Source of the DNA: Akkermansiaceae bacterium
Lineage (GTDB): Bacteria; Verrucomicrobiota; Verrucomicrobiia; Verrucomicrobiales; Akkermansiaceae
Reading direction: 5' to 3'
NCBI GenBank assembly: GCA_023263995.1
Contig: JALQTQ010000005.1
Span: forward strand, 1-40,223
Length of the DNA: 40,223 nucleotides
The notes beneath the pieces were generated by a model. It did not search any database. It saw only the letters and a program-made list of their open reading frames with translations, and was not told the DNA's origin. How positions within the stretch are numbered: the first letter of the stretch is position 1; every line of letters starts with the position of its first letter. Of the stretch, positions 8,983 through 17,151 are shown in pieces. A program made the position numbers and the translations under genes.

Positions 8983-9962
8983 TCTCAACACCCATCCTGA
9001 TGGCCATCGGCTCAGCTCTCCTCGCTGCCGGGGCCGAGTTACTCCACTCCCGACGCATTCGCCGGGTCCGACACCTCGCTTTCGGACCCCGGGGCCGCTT
9101 TTCCGCCGCCGTCCAGGCGATCCCGGTCCTGAGGACCCTTTTCTTCGCCGCTCTCGCCTGGGCCCTCACCACCCTTCTCCTGCTCAATCCCAAGGCCCAT
9201 CGCTCCGAAGTCACAGAAGTGAACTCCCGCGACCGACGACATCTCTTGGTGGTTCTCGATGTTTCTCCTTCGATGAAACTGAAGGACTCGGGGGAAAACG
9301 CCGGAATAACCCGCACCGAACGCGCCTCCCGACTCGTCGAATCGCTTCTCAAGCGGACCACCGACAACAAACTCCACATCTCGCTCGTCGCCGTTTACAA
9401 CGGAGCCAAACCAGTGGTCGAGGAAAGTCGGGACCTCGAGGTCATCCTCAACTTTCTCGACGGCATGGACATGTCCTCGGTTTTTCCAGTCGGAAAGACA
9501 CAGTTGCTCACCGGCTTCGAGGAAGCGGCCCGGATTGCCCGCAAATGGCCCGCCAATTCAGCCACGCTGCTTCTCGTGAGTGATGGCGATAGTGTGCCCG
9601 CTTCCGGCATGCCCAAAATGCCGCCCTCGATCGGAGGAGTGCTCGTGATGGGCGTCGGAAATCCCACCAAGGGCTCGATGATCGATGGGCGCCAGTCCCG
9701 CCAAGATGTCGGAGCCCTCCAACAAATCGCGAGCCGCCTCGGAGGACAGTATCACGACGGCAACGTCCGCCATGTCCCCTCGGCTGCCCTCGACAAACTG
9801 GGTTCGCTCAAAACCAACGACGACGGACTCAAGCTCACCCTGCGCGAATACGCCCTCATTACCGCAGTGGCTTCGGGTCTCGGTTTGGCTCTCCTGCCCG
9901 TCTTCCTCCATTTTTTTGCCACCCCCTTCCAACCGGGACCTCCCCTCAACCAGCCAACCTGA
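8976..9962 (+). CDS. Membrane-anchored von Willebrand A protein, BatB-like
   Basis: Protein of 328 residues. A hydrophobic N-terminus (about 3-21), a second segment at about 52-70 (LRTLFFAALAWALTTLLLL) and a C-terminal helix near 296-315 surround a vWA domain. The MIDAS is LVVLDVSPSM with Asp95, Ser97 and Ser99; LLLVSDGDSVP follows. It is a paralogue in layout of the preceding BatA-like protein. Start and stop codons of the pair overlap by 7 bases. It closes the MoxR operon; 124 bases separate it from the CNNM gene, with no clear terminator. Confidence 0.84.
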   Translation: MVISTPILMAIGSALLAAGAELLHSRRIRRVRHLAFGPRGRFSAAVQAIPVLRTLFFAALAWALTTLLLLNPKAHRSEVTEVNSRDRRHLLVVLDVSPSMKLKDSGENAGITRTERASRLVESLLKRTTDNKLHISLVAVYNGAKPVVEESRDLEVILNFLDGMDMSSVFPVGKTQLLTGFEEAARIARKWPANSATLLLVSDGDSVPASGMPKMPPSIGGVLVMGVGNPTKGSMIDGRQSRQDVGALQQIASRLGGQYHDGNVRHVPSAALDKLGSLKTNDDGLKLTLREYALITAVASGLGLALLPVFLHFFATPFQPGPPLNQPT

Positions 9963-10086
9963 CTCGCCCCCTTTCGCTCGACTGGGGAATGGCGGATAGG
10001 GCCACTTCTCCCGCCGCGCGATCATCCCCACAAGAAATCTTCTCGCCCTTCCTTTGATTCCATTGTTCAGTGACGGCAAAACGTTC

Positions 10087-11121
10087 ATGGACCTCTTGAC
10101 CTGGTTGGGCATCACCATCTGTATCGTGCATTCCGCGATGTTTTCCGGATGCAATCTTGCCTTCTTTTCCCTGGGTCGACTCCGGCTGGAAGCCGAGGCC
10201 CAGCGGGGCAACACCTCTGCTGCCAAGGTCCTAGCCCTGCGCCAAGACTCCAATCTGCTCCTGTGCACCATCTTGTGGGGTAATGTCAGCGTCAACGTCC
10301 TCCTCGCCCTGCTCAGCGAATCAGTCCTCGCCGGGTTGGGCAGCTTTCTCTTCTCAACCATCGGAATCACCTTCTTTGGCGAAATCATGCCACAAGCCTA
10401 CTTTTCCCGGAATGCCCTCAAGGTAGGCGGGCGGCTTTCACCAGTCATCCGCTTTTACGAGATCATCCTCTATCCTATCACCAAACCCTGCGCAATCCTC
10501 CTCGACGGATGGATCGGCCCGGAAGGCCCGTCCTTCTTCGAGGAACGTGATATCGAGATCATCCTAGAGCGCCATATCGACGAGGAAGACTCCGAAATCA
10601 GCGCCAACGAGGGCCGGGGAGCCCTCAATTTCCTGGACCTCGATGATCGAAAAATCAGCCGCGAAGGCAACGAACTTGATCCCGCAACCGTCTACCAATT
10701 CCCCACCAAGCTCGATCTTGCGATCCTTCCGGCACTCGACAGCGAAGAAGGCCAAAATTTTATCAATTCCCTGAAAAAGCACCACCACCGCTGGGCCGTC
10801 ATTGTGGACGAATCGGAGAACCCGGTAATCGTCATGGACACCACCAAGTTTCTTTCCGATCTCATGGTGCGAGGCAAGCAAACCGATCCCTACCAACAAT
10901 GCCACCGGCCCATTGTGGTGAGAGAAGAGGAAACCTACCTCGACTCTGTCCTCGGGGAATTCGTGGTGGAAGCCGAAAACTCCCGGGACCATGTCGTCGA
11001 TCGGGACATCGTTCTCTACTGGACTCCAGCCCACAAACGCATCATCACCGGTGCCGATATCTTCGGACGACTTCTCAAAGGCATCGCCCGACGCGTCCCG
11101 GCCGCTTCCAAGCCTGCCTGA
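10087..11121 (+). CDS. CNNM/DUF21 transmembrane protein with CBS-like region
   Basis: Protein of about 344 residues. The first 170 residues carry four hydrophobic segments and the DUF21 hallmarks: MFSGCNLAFFSLGRLRLE, the LLLCTILWGNVSVNVLLALL helix and GITFFGEIMPQAYFSR, matching the TFGEIxPK motif. An acidic helix ERDIEIILERHIDEED follows, then a region of about 130 residues in the position of the CBS pair, ending in RDHVVDRDIVLYW and ITGADIFGRLL. Family members (CorC/CNNM) are linked to Mg2+ or Co2+ export. The lysine of the motif is Gln here. I chose ATG 10087; a TTG at 10054 would add eleven residues. Confidence 0.8.
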   Translation: MDLLTWLGITICIVHSAMFSGCNLAFFSLGRLRLEAEAQRGNTSAAKVLALRQDSNLLLCTILWGNVSVNVLLALLSESVLAGLGSFLFSTIGITFFGEIMPQAYFSRNALKVGGRLSPVIRFYEIILYPITKPCAILLDGWIGPEGPSFFEERDIEIILERHIDEEDSEISANEGRGALNFLDLDDRKISREGNELDPATVYQFPTKLDLAILPALDSEEGQNFINSLKKHHHRWAVIVDESENPVIVMDTTKFLSDLMVRGKQTDPYQQCHRPIVVREEETYLDSVLGEFVVEAENSRDHVVDRDIVLYWTPAHKRIITGADIFGRLLKGIARRVPAASKPA

Positions 11122-11622
11122 GCGGCACGGTCACACCACTCCCCGCCCCCGAACAGGCCCTTCGCGAGCCCACCAACTCCCCTGTGCTTGGTTTTTCCCG
11201 CTCAGTGACAGGCTCGGAGGGTTGGATAACACCGATGATGGGTCCACAAATTGCCCCTCCTCTAAAAGGTGAGGCAGGAGCGACCAAATCAGGTGCACGC
11301 CGGGCAGTCGAGATCAACCGGGGAACCCGACACCGCTGACTTGCACGGGATCTCGACTTCCTGATGGAACTTGATGCTGCCTGGACCGCCGGGGCAGAGG
11401 AGCGGGCCTTCCAATGCTTGCTGAACAGACCCTTCCAGGGGCTAAAAGCGACAACGATAATGACAATTTCAGACAATTCCTCATCCAACTAAGACGGCCT
11501 CTCTGAGCCACGATTTGCTAGTCCAGTCGCCGCAACTTACGGTTTAAGACATCTTCTCGTTGATCAGGAATCAAAACCTCTCGATGATATTCAGCAGACC
11601 TGTCCGCAGGCACTTGAGGCGC
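11122..11622. other. 501-base gene-free region with a spaced inverted repeat
   Basis: No open frame here has protein-like composition or a recognisable domain. The clearest structure is a perfect 10-bp inverted repeat, AGTCGAGATC at 11306-11315 and GATCTCGACT at 11349-11358, separated by 33 bases that contain their own CGGG/CCCG pair. CCTC and GAGG arms around AAAAGG occur at about 11255-11275. The region lies between two genes whose 3' ends face each other, so promoters are not needed here. It may be an RNA-coding stretch, a decayed element or a degraded gene; I cannot tell. Confidence 0.5.
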
Positions 11623-13578
11623 CTACTTCGCCGCCCTCTTCTCTCGTTCCTTGGCGAGAGTCTTCTCCCAAGACTCTTTGTCCTTCAAAAAAGCCTCTCT
11701 CATCTCGGCAGCGCGTGCCTCGGCCTCTTTGAACAAACGCTCCTTTTCCCTCAGTTGCATCTCCTTGCGAAGCAAGTTGCGCAGAGCCCGTTGATTCTCC
11801 TCCTCGGCGGCCCCCGGCCACAGGAGAGGGGTTTCTTCGTTCAGCCAATTGTCGCTACGCTGGGTGGCCAGGGGGATTTGCTTGCCGTTGGTCAGGTTGG
11901 CAAGCGGGTTGCGCGCCCAAGCATAGCGATAATGCAGAGGCTCCGCGACATGCGGACTTGAAAGGATGAGGACGTTCTTGACCTGCCGCGGGCGACTCCG
12001 GTTGTCCACGCCATCGGTGGCATACTCGATTCGTGCCGGGTAAAAGTGACGGTCCTCGCCGGCGATGGCAAAGCCCTTCATCTCGGCCATACTGTCATCT
12101 TTCATCGTCATCTGGGAAGAGAAGGTCAGCTTGAGCCCCCCCTCAACCGGCTCGACTTTCTCGATGGTGGGCGGCAGCCAGAGGTCTTGGGCATCCCGCC
12201 CGGTGATCGCCCCGTACTGACTGACAAGAGCCCACTTGGCGATGCGCTCACCCACCGGGACCTTGATCTGCGGATGGTAAAACGACTTCCGGAAGTCGAA
12301 GCTACTCGCAAAACCAATCGCCTCATCACCGGCCTCGCGAAAATCAACAAAGGTCTGATACTGGGCTTCGCGGATCATCGGTCCGACATCATTCATCGGA
12401 AGGAGGAAGTTCTCGTCGGTCTGCGGCTCACCGGCCGTGCACAGCGAGATGATTCCGAAGGGCAGTCCCGGGTCATCAAAAGCCAGTCGCCATGCCTTGA
12501 TCATCTCCCCAAACACCTGGTAGTACATCGACGCCCCCGCCGAGCCTCCGAAGCAGTTGTTGAATCCTTGATGGAAGATCACTCCTTTCACCGGCAGTCC
12601 CGCGAGGGGCTTGATCATGCTGGCAAAACGCATCCCGGGGCGATTCTTGTCCGCCTTGGGGCCGGGGCGATATTCCGAGGGCGGCTTGCTGTCGGCCGGA
12701 AAGGGCTTTCCATTTTTAGCGGCTTCGCTCTTCTTGCGCTCATAGTTCGCCACTTGCTTCGCCAAATCTTCTTCGGGATCATAACTGGCAATTTTTTCCT
12801 CCCACTCTTTCAACATCGCTCGAGTCTCGTCACCCTCGATTTTTTGAATCACGGACTGTGGCGTCCAGGCCTCCACCGTTGTGCCTCCTTGTGAGGCATC
12901 GATCAGCCCGATCGGAACCTTCGTGGCCATGTGCAGTCGACGACCAAAAACGTAACCAATCGCTGAAAATTCACGCACGGTCTCGGGAGAACACACCGCC
13001 CAATCGCCCTTGCGGAAATGCCGCCCGGACCAATCGCTCCATTCGTGAAGTCGTTCAAAGCTCCTCACCGAATCAAACCCTTGTCCTTGTGGCACGGTGA
13101 GCAGGCGAATCTCCGGAAAGTTCGCCGAGGCGATCTCGAGTTCCCCGTCATTTGTCTTGGAGATGTCCCATTCCATGTTGCTTTGTCCACCGCAGATCCA
13201 CACGTCGCCAACGAGGACATTCTCGAGTTGCAGGCTCTCCTTGCCGCCCTTCACCGTCAGGATGCGGGCCTCACTACTGGCTTCCATGGCCGGGAGCTCG
13301 ACCTCCCAGGTCCGGTCGTCACCTGCCATGGCGCTGGCGGATTGTCCGCCGAATGAAACAGTCACTTGTTCTCCCTTGGCCGCCCAGCCCCAGACCTTCA
13401 CCGGCTTGCTGCGCTGCAAGACCATGCCGCTCTGAAAGACATTGCTGACCGCCAAACCGTCAGGAATTGCGGGGACCTCGACGACGTTCTCGCGCGGCAT
13501 GTTCTGGGCCACCAGCGACGAGACCCCAAGCAGAGCCGACAGGAACACCGCCGGCAGAAGAACAGACTGTTTTATCAT
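11623..13578 (-). CDS. Exported sialate O-acetylesterase-like SGNH hydrolase with C-terminal coiled coil
   Basis: Protein of 651 residues. A signal peptide (MIKQSVLLPAVFLSALLG, cleavage near SLVAQ) leads to a beta-rich N-domain and an SGNH esterase domain. The nucleophile is Ser133 in ICGGQSNMEW; GGTTVEAW (about 230) and VKGVIFHQGFNN (about 335) match blocks II and III, although the family usually has WYQGESN at the last. The catalytic histidine is likely in SFYHPQIKVPVGERIAKWAL. Such enzymes remove O-acetyl groups from glycans. The last 65 residues (about 587-651) are almost purely charged and helical, an unusual tail. A charged helical insert is also seen at about 255-300. The gene follows msrB by 82 bases. 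Confidence 0.85.
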   Translation of the reverse strand: MIKQSVLLPAVFLSALLGVSSLVAQNMPRENVVEVPAIPDGLAVSNVFQSGMVLQRSKPVKVWGWAAKGEQVTVSFGGQSASAMAGDDRTWEVELPAMEASSEARILTVKGGKESLQLENVLVGDVWICGGQSNMEWDISKTNDGELEIASANFPEIRLLTVPQGQGFDSVRSFERLHEWSDWSGRHFRKGDWAVCSPETVREFSAIGYVFGRRLHMATKVPIGLIDASQGGTTVEAWTPQSVIQKIEGDETRAMLKEWEEKIASYDPEEDLAKQVANYERKKSEAAKNGKPFPADSKPPSEYRPGPKADKNRPGMRFASMIKPLAGLPVKGVIFHQGFNNCFGGSAGASMYYQVFGEMIKAWRLAFDDPGLPFGIISLCTAGEPQTDENFLLPMNDVGPMIREAQYQTFVDFREAGDEAIGFASSFDFRKSFYHPQIKVPVGERIAKWALVSQYGAITGRDAQDLWLPPTIEKVEPVEGGLKLTFSSQMTMKDDSMAEMKGFAIAGEDRHFYPARIEYATDGVDNRSRPRQVKNVLILSSPHVAEPLHYRYAWARNPLANLTNGKQIPLATQRSDNWLNEETPLLWPGAAEEENQRALRNLLRKEMQLREKERLFKEAEARAAEMREAFLKDKESWEKTLAKEREKRAAK

Positions 13579-13660
13579 GGAACCCAGCTACGAAGCATGA
13601 CAGAGCGATCCTTCAGCGGAATCGCCCGAGCTCGCCTGTCAGCCAAAAAGGCCGCGCCCG

Positions 13661-14275
13661 TCACTTAGCCGGTTCGGACTCTTTTGCCTTGGATCCTTCC
13701 TTCTTTGATCCCTTGGCTTCTCCCTCTTCCCCGGCGAAAGGAACAAACTTCAACACCGTGCCATTGATGCAGTACCGCTGGCCGGTCGGCGTCTGTTCGC
13801 CATTGAAGGCCGGAAAACGCTCGCCCGTGAAGACATGCCCAAGGTGACCATCGCACCGCGCACACAAAACTTCCGTCCGCACCATGAAGGCACTGCGGTC
13901 CTCACGCGTCTTGACGTTTTTGGCCTTGGAAGGATCGTAAAAAGACGGCCAACCACACTGGGAATCGAATTTCTCCTTCGAAGAAAAAAGCTCCGCGTTG
14001 CAGCCGGCACAGTAGTAGGTGCCTCCGCCCTGCGCCTTGAATTCCTTGTAGACCTTGCCCCACGAACGCTCGGTCCCGGCCTTCCGCAGGATGGCATATT
14101 GCTCGGGGGTGAGCCGCTTGCGCCATTCCTCGTCGGTCAAGTTGGCCGCTTCCTCCTTCGTCATGGCCTTGGGCGGTTCCTCCGCCACCGGCATCACGGT
14201 TTCACCTTTCTCCTGAGCATAAAGGTAGACACTCCAAGCCACCGCGACTCCCAACAACAATGAGAAAATTTTCAT
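13661..14275 (-). CDS. msrB: Exported peptide-methionine (R)-S-oxide reductase
   Basis: Protein of 204 residues that reduces methionine-R-sulfoxide in proteins. An N-terminal hydrophobic segment (MKIFSLLLGVAVAWSVYLYA) targets it out of the cytoplasm. The zinc ligands are Cys89 and Cys92 (YYCAGCNAEL) and Cys138 and Cys141 (VLCARCDGHLGHVF). The catalytic cysteine is Cys169 in QRYCINGTVL; Cys107 in QCGWPSF is a possible resolving residue. A C-terminal Lys/Glu-rich tail (about 183-204) is added to the usual domain. The domain starts with the typical EEWRKRLTPEQYAILRKAGTE. The gene is upstream of the esterase in the same orientation and divergent from the M23-like gene. Confidence 0.93.
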   Translation of the reverse strand: MKIFSLLLGVAVAWSVYLYAQEKGETVMPVAEEPPKAMTKEEAANLTDEEWRKRLTPEQYAILRKAGTERSWGKVYKEFKAQGGGTYYCAGCNAELFSSKEKFDSQCGWPSFYDPSKAKNVKTREDRSAFMVRTEVLCARCDGHLGHVFTGERFPAFNGEQTPTGQRYCINGTVLKFVPFAGEEGEAKGSKKEGSKAKESEPAK

Positions 14276-14372
14276 GTTTTGAAACTAGCCTGCCGTTCTT
14301 CATCCGTCAAACCCCCTCGCTGGGCTTATCTTGCACTTGGAATGCCCCCAAGACCTGATCACATTCCCCCTC

Positions 14373-15068
14373 GTGAAGGTCAAACGCCAATCGGTCATCA
14401 TCGCCGCTCTTGTCGTGCTGGGGTTGTCCTTTCTCGTGATCGGCGTCCTTCATCAAAACGAACCCGAGAAGTTCTACGCCCACTCGCTGCGCACTTGGCA
14501 GGAGGCCGACTCGGTGGCTGGTTACCCGATTGCCAGCGGTTCGGACAAGGAATTCACGACGGCGGAGTTTGAACCCAATCTGTCCTCGATGACTCCACTG
14601 GAACGATACCGTCTCCCCATCGCCCGGGGATTCGAAGGTCCGTCCGGCAGAGATGTCACCGCGGCTGGCACCGGCCTCGTCCTCTACACCGGCGATCCCG
14701 ACGGTTATCCCGGCCAGGCCGTTCTCCTCGGACACCGGCTTCCGGACGGCTCGATCGTGCAGACTTTTTACTGCGGCCTCACTGCGATCGCAGTGCGGGT
14801 CGGACAACAGCTCCCACGCGGAACACGCCTCGGATCCGGCGGCACCCTTTCTGAAGTCCGGGTCGGAACCGCCATCGATCTGGCCCGGGAGACGGTCGCC
14901 GGCCATCCTCTCAACGATCATCAGGCCCCCGCCCCGCCAAACCGGCTCGATCCCGAGACCTTTCTCGAAACTCACCCCCTTCCCCGCCCGGGTCGCGATC
15001 CCCTCGCTATGATGCAGGAGGAGGCATTCGAGAAGGCCCGCCGCAACCAGAACATCCAAACAAAGTAG
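14373..15068 (+). CDS. Membrane-anchored degenerate M23/LytM-like protein
   Basis: Protein of 231 residues from a GTG at 14373 (MKVKRQSVIIAALVVLGLSF), chosen because the positive N-terminus directly precedes one membrane helix; a TTG at 14331 would add 14 residues. Residues of the middle part, AGTGLVLYTG, GQAVLLGHR, VQTFYCGLTAIAVRVGQQLP and RGTRLGSGG, follow the strand order of M23/LytM endopeptidases (DGxVxxAG, DHG, YAHL, VxxGxxVxxGxxIGxxG). The zinc ligands are missing: the first HxxxD is absent, YAH is YCG and the final HxH is absent. If the fold assignment is right, it is a non-catalytic LytM-like protein, possibly a regulator or cell-wall binder. Fold assignment is inferred from pattern only. 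Confidence 0.6.
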   Translation: MKVKRQSVIIAALVVLGLSFLVIGVLHQNEPEKFYAHSLRTWQEADSVAGYPIASGSDKEFTTAEFEPNLSSMTPLERYRLPIARGFEGPSGRDVTAAGTGLVLYTGDPDGYPGQAVLLGHRLPDGSIVQTFYCGLTAIAVRVGQQLPRGTRLGSGGTLSEVRVGTAIDLARETVAGHPLNDHQAPAPPNRLDPETFLETHPLPRPGRDPLAMMQEEAFEKARRNQNIQTK

Positions 15069-15081
15069 GCCTGGCTGATGC

Positions 15082-16410
15082 TCAAAGCTGGGAGGCGATC
15101 AAACCGGCGAAGAATCGCTTATACCACGGCTCGAGAACCGCTGAGAGATTATCGAGCGTGATCTCCCGGCACAAGGCGCGGTCGTGCGCAAACATTTCCA
15201 GTTGTTCACGGGAAAAATCAACCGAGTCCACATGCAGGTTGATCTCGTCGTTGATGAAAAAACTTCGATCGTCGAAATTCGCAGATCCCACGATGGCCAA
15301 TCTCTCGTCCGCCACCAGAAGTTTCCCGTGCATCATGCTTCGCTCATACTGGTAGATGCGCACCCCGGCCTCCAGCAGCTCCTTCCAGTGGTTCTGAGAA
15401 GCCTGCCGGGTCGGTTTGGAATCAATGCCTTCATCCGGAACGATCACCTCCACCCGGACGCCCCGTACCGCAGCCCGGAGGAGTAGCTCTCGCATCGTAC
15501 GATTTGGGACAAAATACGATTGCTGAAGCACAAGGGAGCGACGAGCTCCGTTGATCGCCGCGATGTATCCCTGCGCGATCGGAGCTTCGTGATCCCAGGG
15601 GTCGTCGGCGACCACTTGAACGGTCTTCGCCCCGACGGGAGCCAGGGACGGAAAATACGGATCACCTCGGAGCGACTCCCCTGTCACTTCAAACCAGTTT
15701 TCGCAAAAGGCCTCCTGAACGAACCGCACCGCCGGTCCGCGGATTTCGTATTGAGTGTCTCGCCATTCCCCGCGGCTCCCGGCATTTCCCCGCCAGGCGT
15801 GGGCAAAGCCTGCTCCTCCGGTGAAGGCTACCCGACCATCCACCACCAGGATCTTGCGATGGGTCCGGTTGTTGGAATCCTTGGGACGGAGGAGGTTGAG
15901 GGGATGGTAGAAGCGGAGATCCACCCCCGCTTTACGCATCAGGCGGAGGTTTTCCTCCCCCGCTTTGGCCGAGCCCACGGCGTCGAGGATCAGCTTCACT
16001 GCCACCCCGGCCCGCGCCCGTTCCGCCAAGGCTCGGGAAAAACTCCGGGTCACTGGAGCTTCCACAAAGGCAAACGTCTCGAGGGTGATGCTTTTCCGGG
16101 CAGATTGCACCTCTCTCAGCATGGCCGGAAAAAAGGCCTCGCCATTAGGGAGGGTGACCAGATCATTCCCTTCCAGCCAAGGCGAACCTGTCGCCTGCTC
16201 CATCACCTTCCGGAAACCCGCACTTCCGACCCTTGAGCCGCGACCAGTCGAGGAATCCAGCGAGCGGCTGAAACAGGAAGTCAACAGCAGGGCCCCTGCA
16301 GTCACGCAGAGACAGATTCTAGCGACCTTGCGAAAGACGCTCAGCGAGACTTTCGGGCAATCCGGCGGCCCGGATTTTTTCCTGGGTGGAGGCGAGATCA
16401 TATTCGACAC
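15082..16410 (-). CDS. Phospholipase D/cardiolipin synthase-like lipoprotein
   Basis: Protein of 442 residues with two HKD motifs: HRKILVVDGRVAFTGGAG (His184, Lys186, Asp191) and HGKLLVADERLAIVGSAN (His361, Lys363, Asp368), followed by FDDRSFFINDE. This is the cardiolipin synthase (ClsA/ClsB) type of phospholipase D domain. A lipobox LLTSC (Cys46) follows a hydrophobic stretch, so it is probably anchored outside the inner membrane, unusual for a synthase. Its N-terminal 31 codons overlap the 3' end of the metallophosphoesterase gene by 92 bases; no ATG, GTG or TTG allowing a shorter complete signal peptide is available. It is translated directly after that gene. Confidence 0.86.
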   Translation of the reverse strand: MSNMISPPPRKKSGPPDCPKVSLSVFRKVARICLCVTAGALLLTSCFSRSLDSSTGRGSRVGSAGFRKVMEQATGSPWLEGNDLVTLPNGEAFFPAMLREVQSARKSITLETFAFVEAPVTRSFSRALAERARAGVAVKLILDAVGSAKAGEENLRLMRKAGVDLRFYHPLNLLRPKDSNNRTHRKILVVDGRVAFTGGAGFAHAWRGNAGSRGEWRDTQYEIRGPAVRFVQEAFCENWFEVTGESLRGDPYFPSLAPVGAKTVQVVADDPWDHEAPIAQGYIAAINGARRSLVLQQSYFVPNRTMRELLLRAAVRGVRVEVIVPDEGIDSKPTRQASQNHWKELLEAGVRIYQYERSMMHGKLLVADERLAIVGSANFDDRSFFINDEINLHVDSVDFSREQLEMFAHDRALCREITLDNLSAVLEPWYKRFFAGLIASQL

Positions 16411-17041
16411 GATGGATCCGGATCAGAGAGCTCGCCACATCGTAGGATAGATAGCAGGCCCTCCAGTCGCCATCGCGCGGTTGCCCCACCGAACCGGTAT
16501 TGATGAAATACTTGATACCGGGCTCCAGCACAATGGTGTCGGCCTCAATCTCGGAAACCCGCGAGTCCCGCGCGAAAATTCTTGGCACGTGAGTGTGGCC
16601 GTGAAAGCAAAGGTTGGTGAACTGGTAAGAAAAGTTCGACATGGCATCGAACTTGTTGGTCACGTAGTGCCAAGCTTGCGGTTGATCGAGGGTGGAATGG
16701 ACCACGGTGAAGTTTTCCACCTGACGAACCATGCGGAGATTTCGCAACCAATCGCGGTGTTCCGGTTTGAGTTGCTTCCGGGTCCACTCGAGCGCAGTGG
16801 CCGCCACCGGGTTCATGTTCTCGAGACTGTGCTCACCCGAAGCATCCTCGTCGTGGTTTCCCTTGACCACCGGGCACCCCATTTCGCGGACCTTTTCGAG
16901 GCAGGCCACCGGATTGGCATTGTAGCCCACGATGTCCCCCATGCAGACATAATCGGTGCAGCCTTGCTCGACCGCGTCTTTCAAGACGGCCTCAAGTGCC
17001 TCCAAGTTGGCATGGATATCTCCAAAAAGAGCAATACGCAT
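16319..17041 (-). CDS. Calcineurin-like metallophosphoesterase
   Basis: Cytoplasmic protein of 240 residues from ATG 17041 (MRIALFGDIHANLEALEAVL). Metal-binding motifs are FGDIHAN (D-x-H), CMGDIVGYN (GD), VKGNHDED (GNH), HSTLDQ and CFHGHTHVPR (GHTH), in the order expected for binuclear calcineurin-like phosphodiesterases. Closest pattern is the YfcE/MJ0936-like group that includes small phosphodiesterases; a TGSVGQPRDGD stretch near the C-terminus is typical of that group. Substrate cannot be stated. It overlaps the phospholipase D-like gene by 92 bases. Confidence 0.88.
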   Translation of the reverse strand: MRIALFGDIHANLEALEAVLKDAVEQGCTDYVCMGDIVGYNANPVACLEKVREMGCPVVKGNHDEDASGEHSLENMNPVAATALEWTRKQLKPEHRDWLRNLRMVRQVENFTVVHSTLDQPQAWHYVTNKFDAMSNFSYQFTNLCFHGHTHVPRIFARDSRVSEIEADTIVLEPGIKYFINTGSVGQPRDGDWRACYLSYDVASSLIRIHRVEYDLASTQEKIRAAGLPESLAERLSQGR

Positions 17042-17151
17042 GAGAAAATCGTTTGTGTGGGCACCATCACCAGTCCCCACCCGGGTGTAAAGGTCGGATT
17101 CGCCTTGACTGACGACACCTGAGGCCAACCCGTGGGCATCCTGGGGACCAG

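Noticed and set aside
11075-11488. Minus-strand open frame in the gene-free region
   Set aside because: Low-complexity Arg/Ser/Pro composition, no recognisable motif, and it extends into the CNNM gene on the opposite strand.
17065-17150. Complementary GTCCCCA and TGGGGAC arms between the helical-repeat and phosphoesterase genes
   Set aside because: The arms are only 7 bp, about 70 bases apart and lack a T-tract; too weak to call a terminator.
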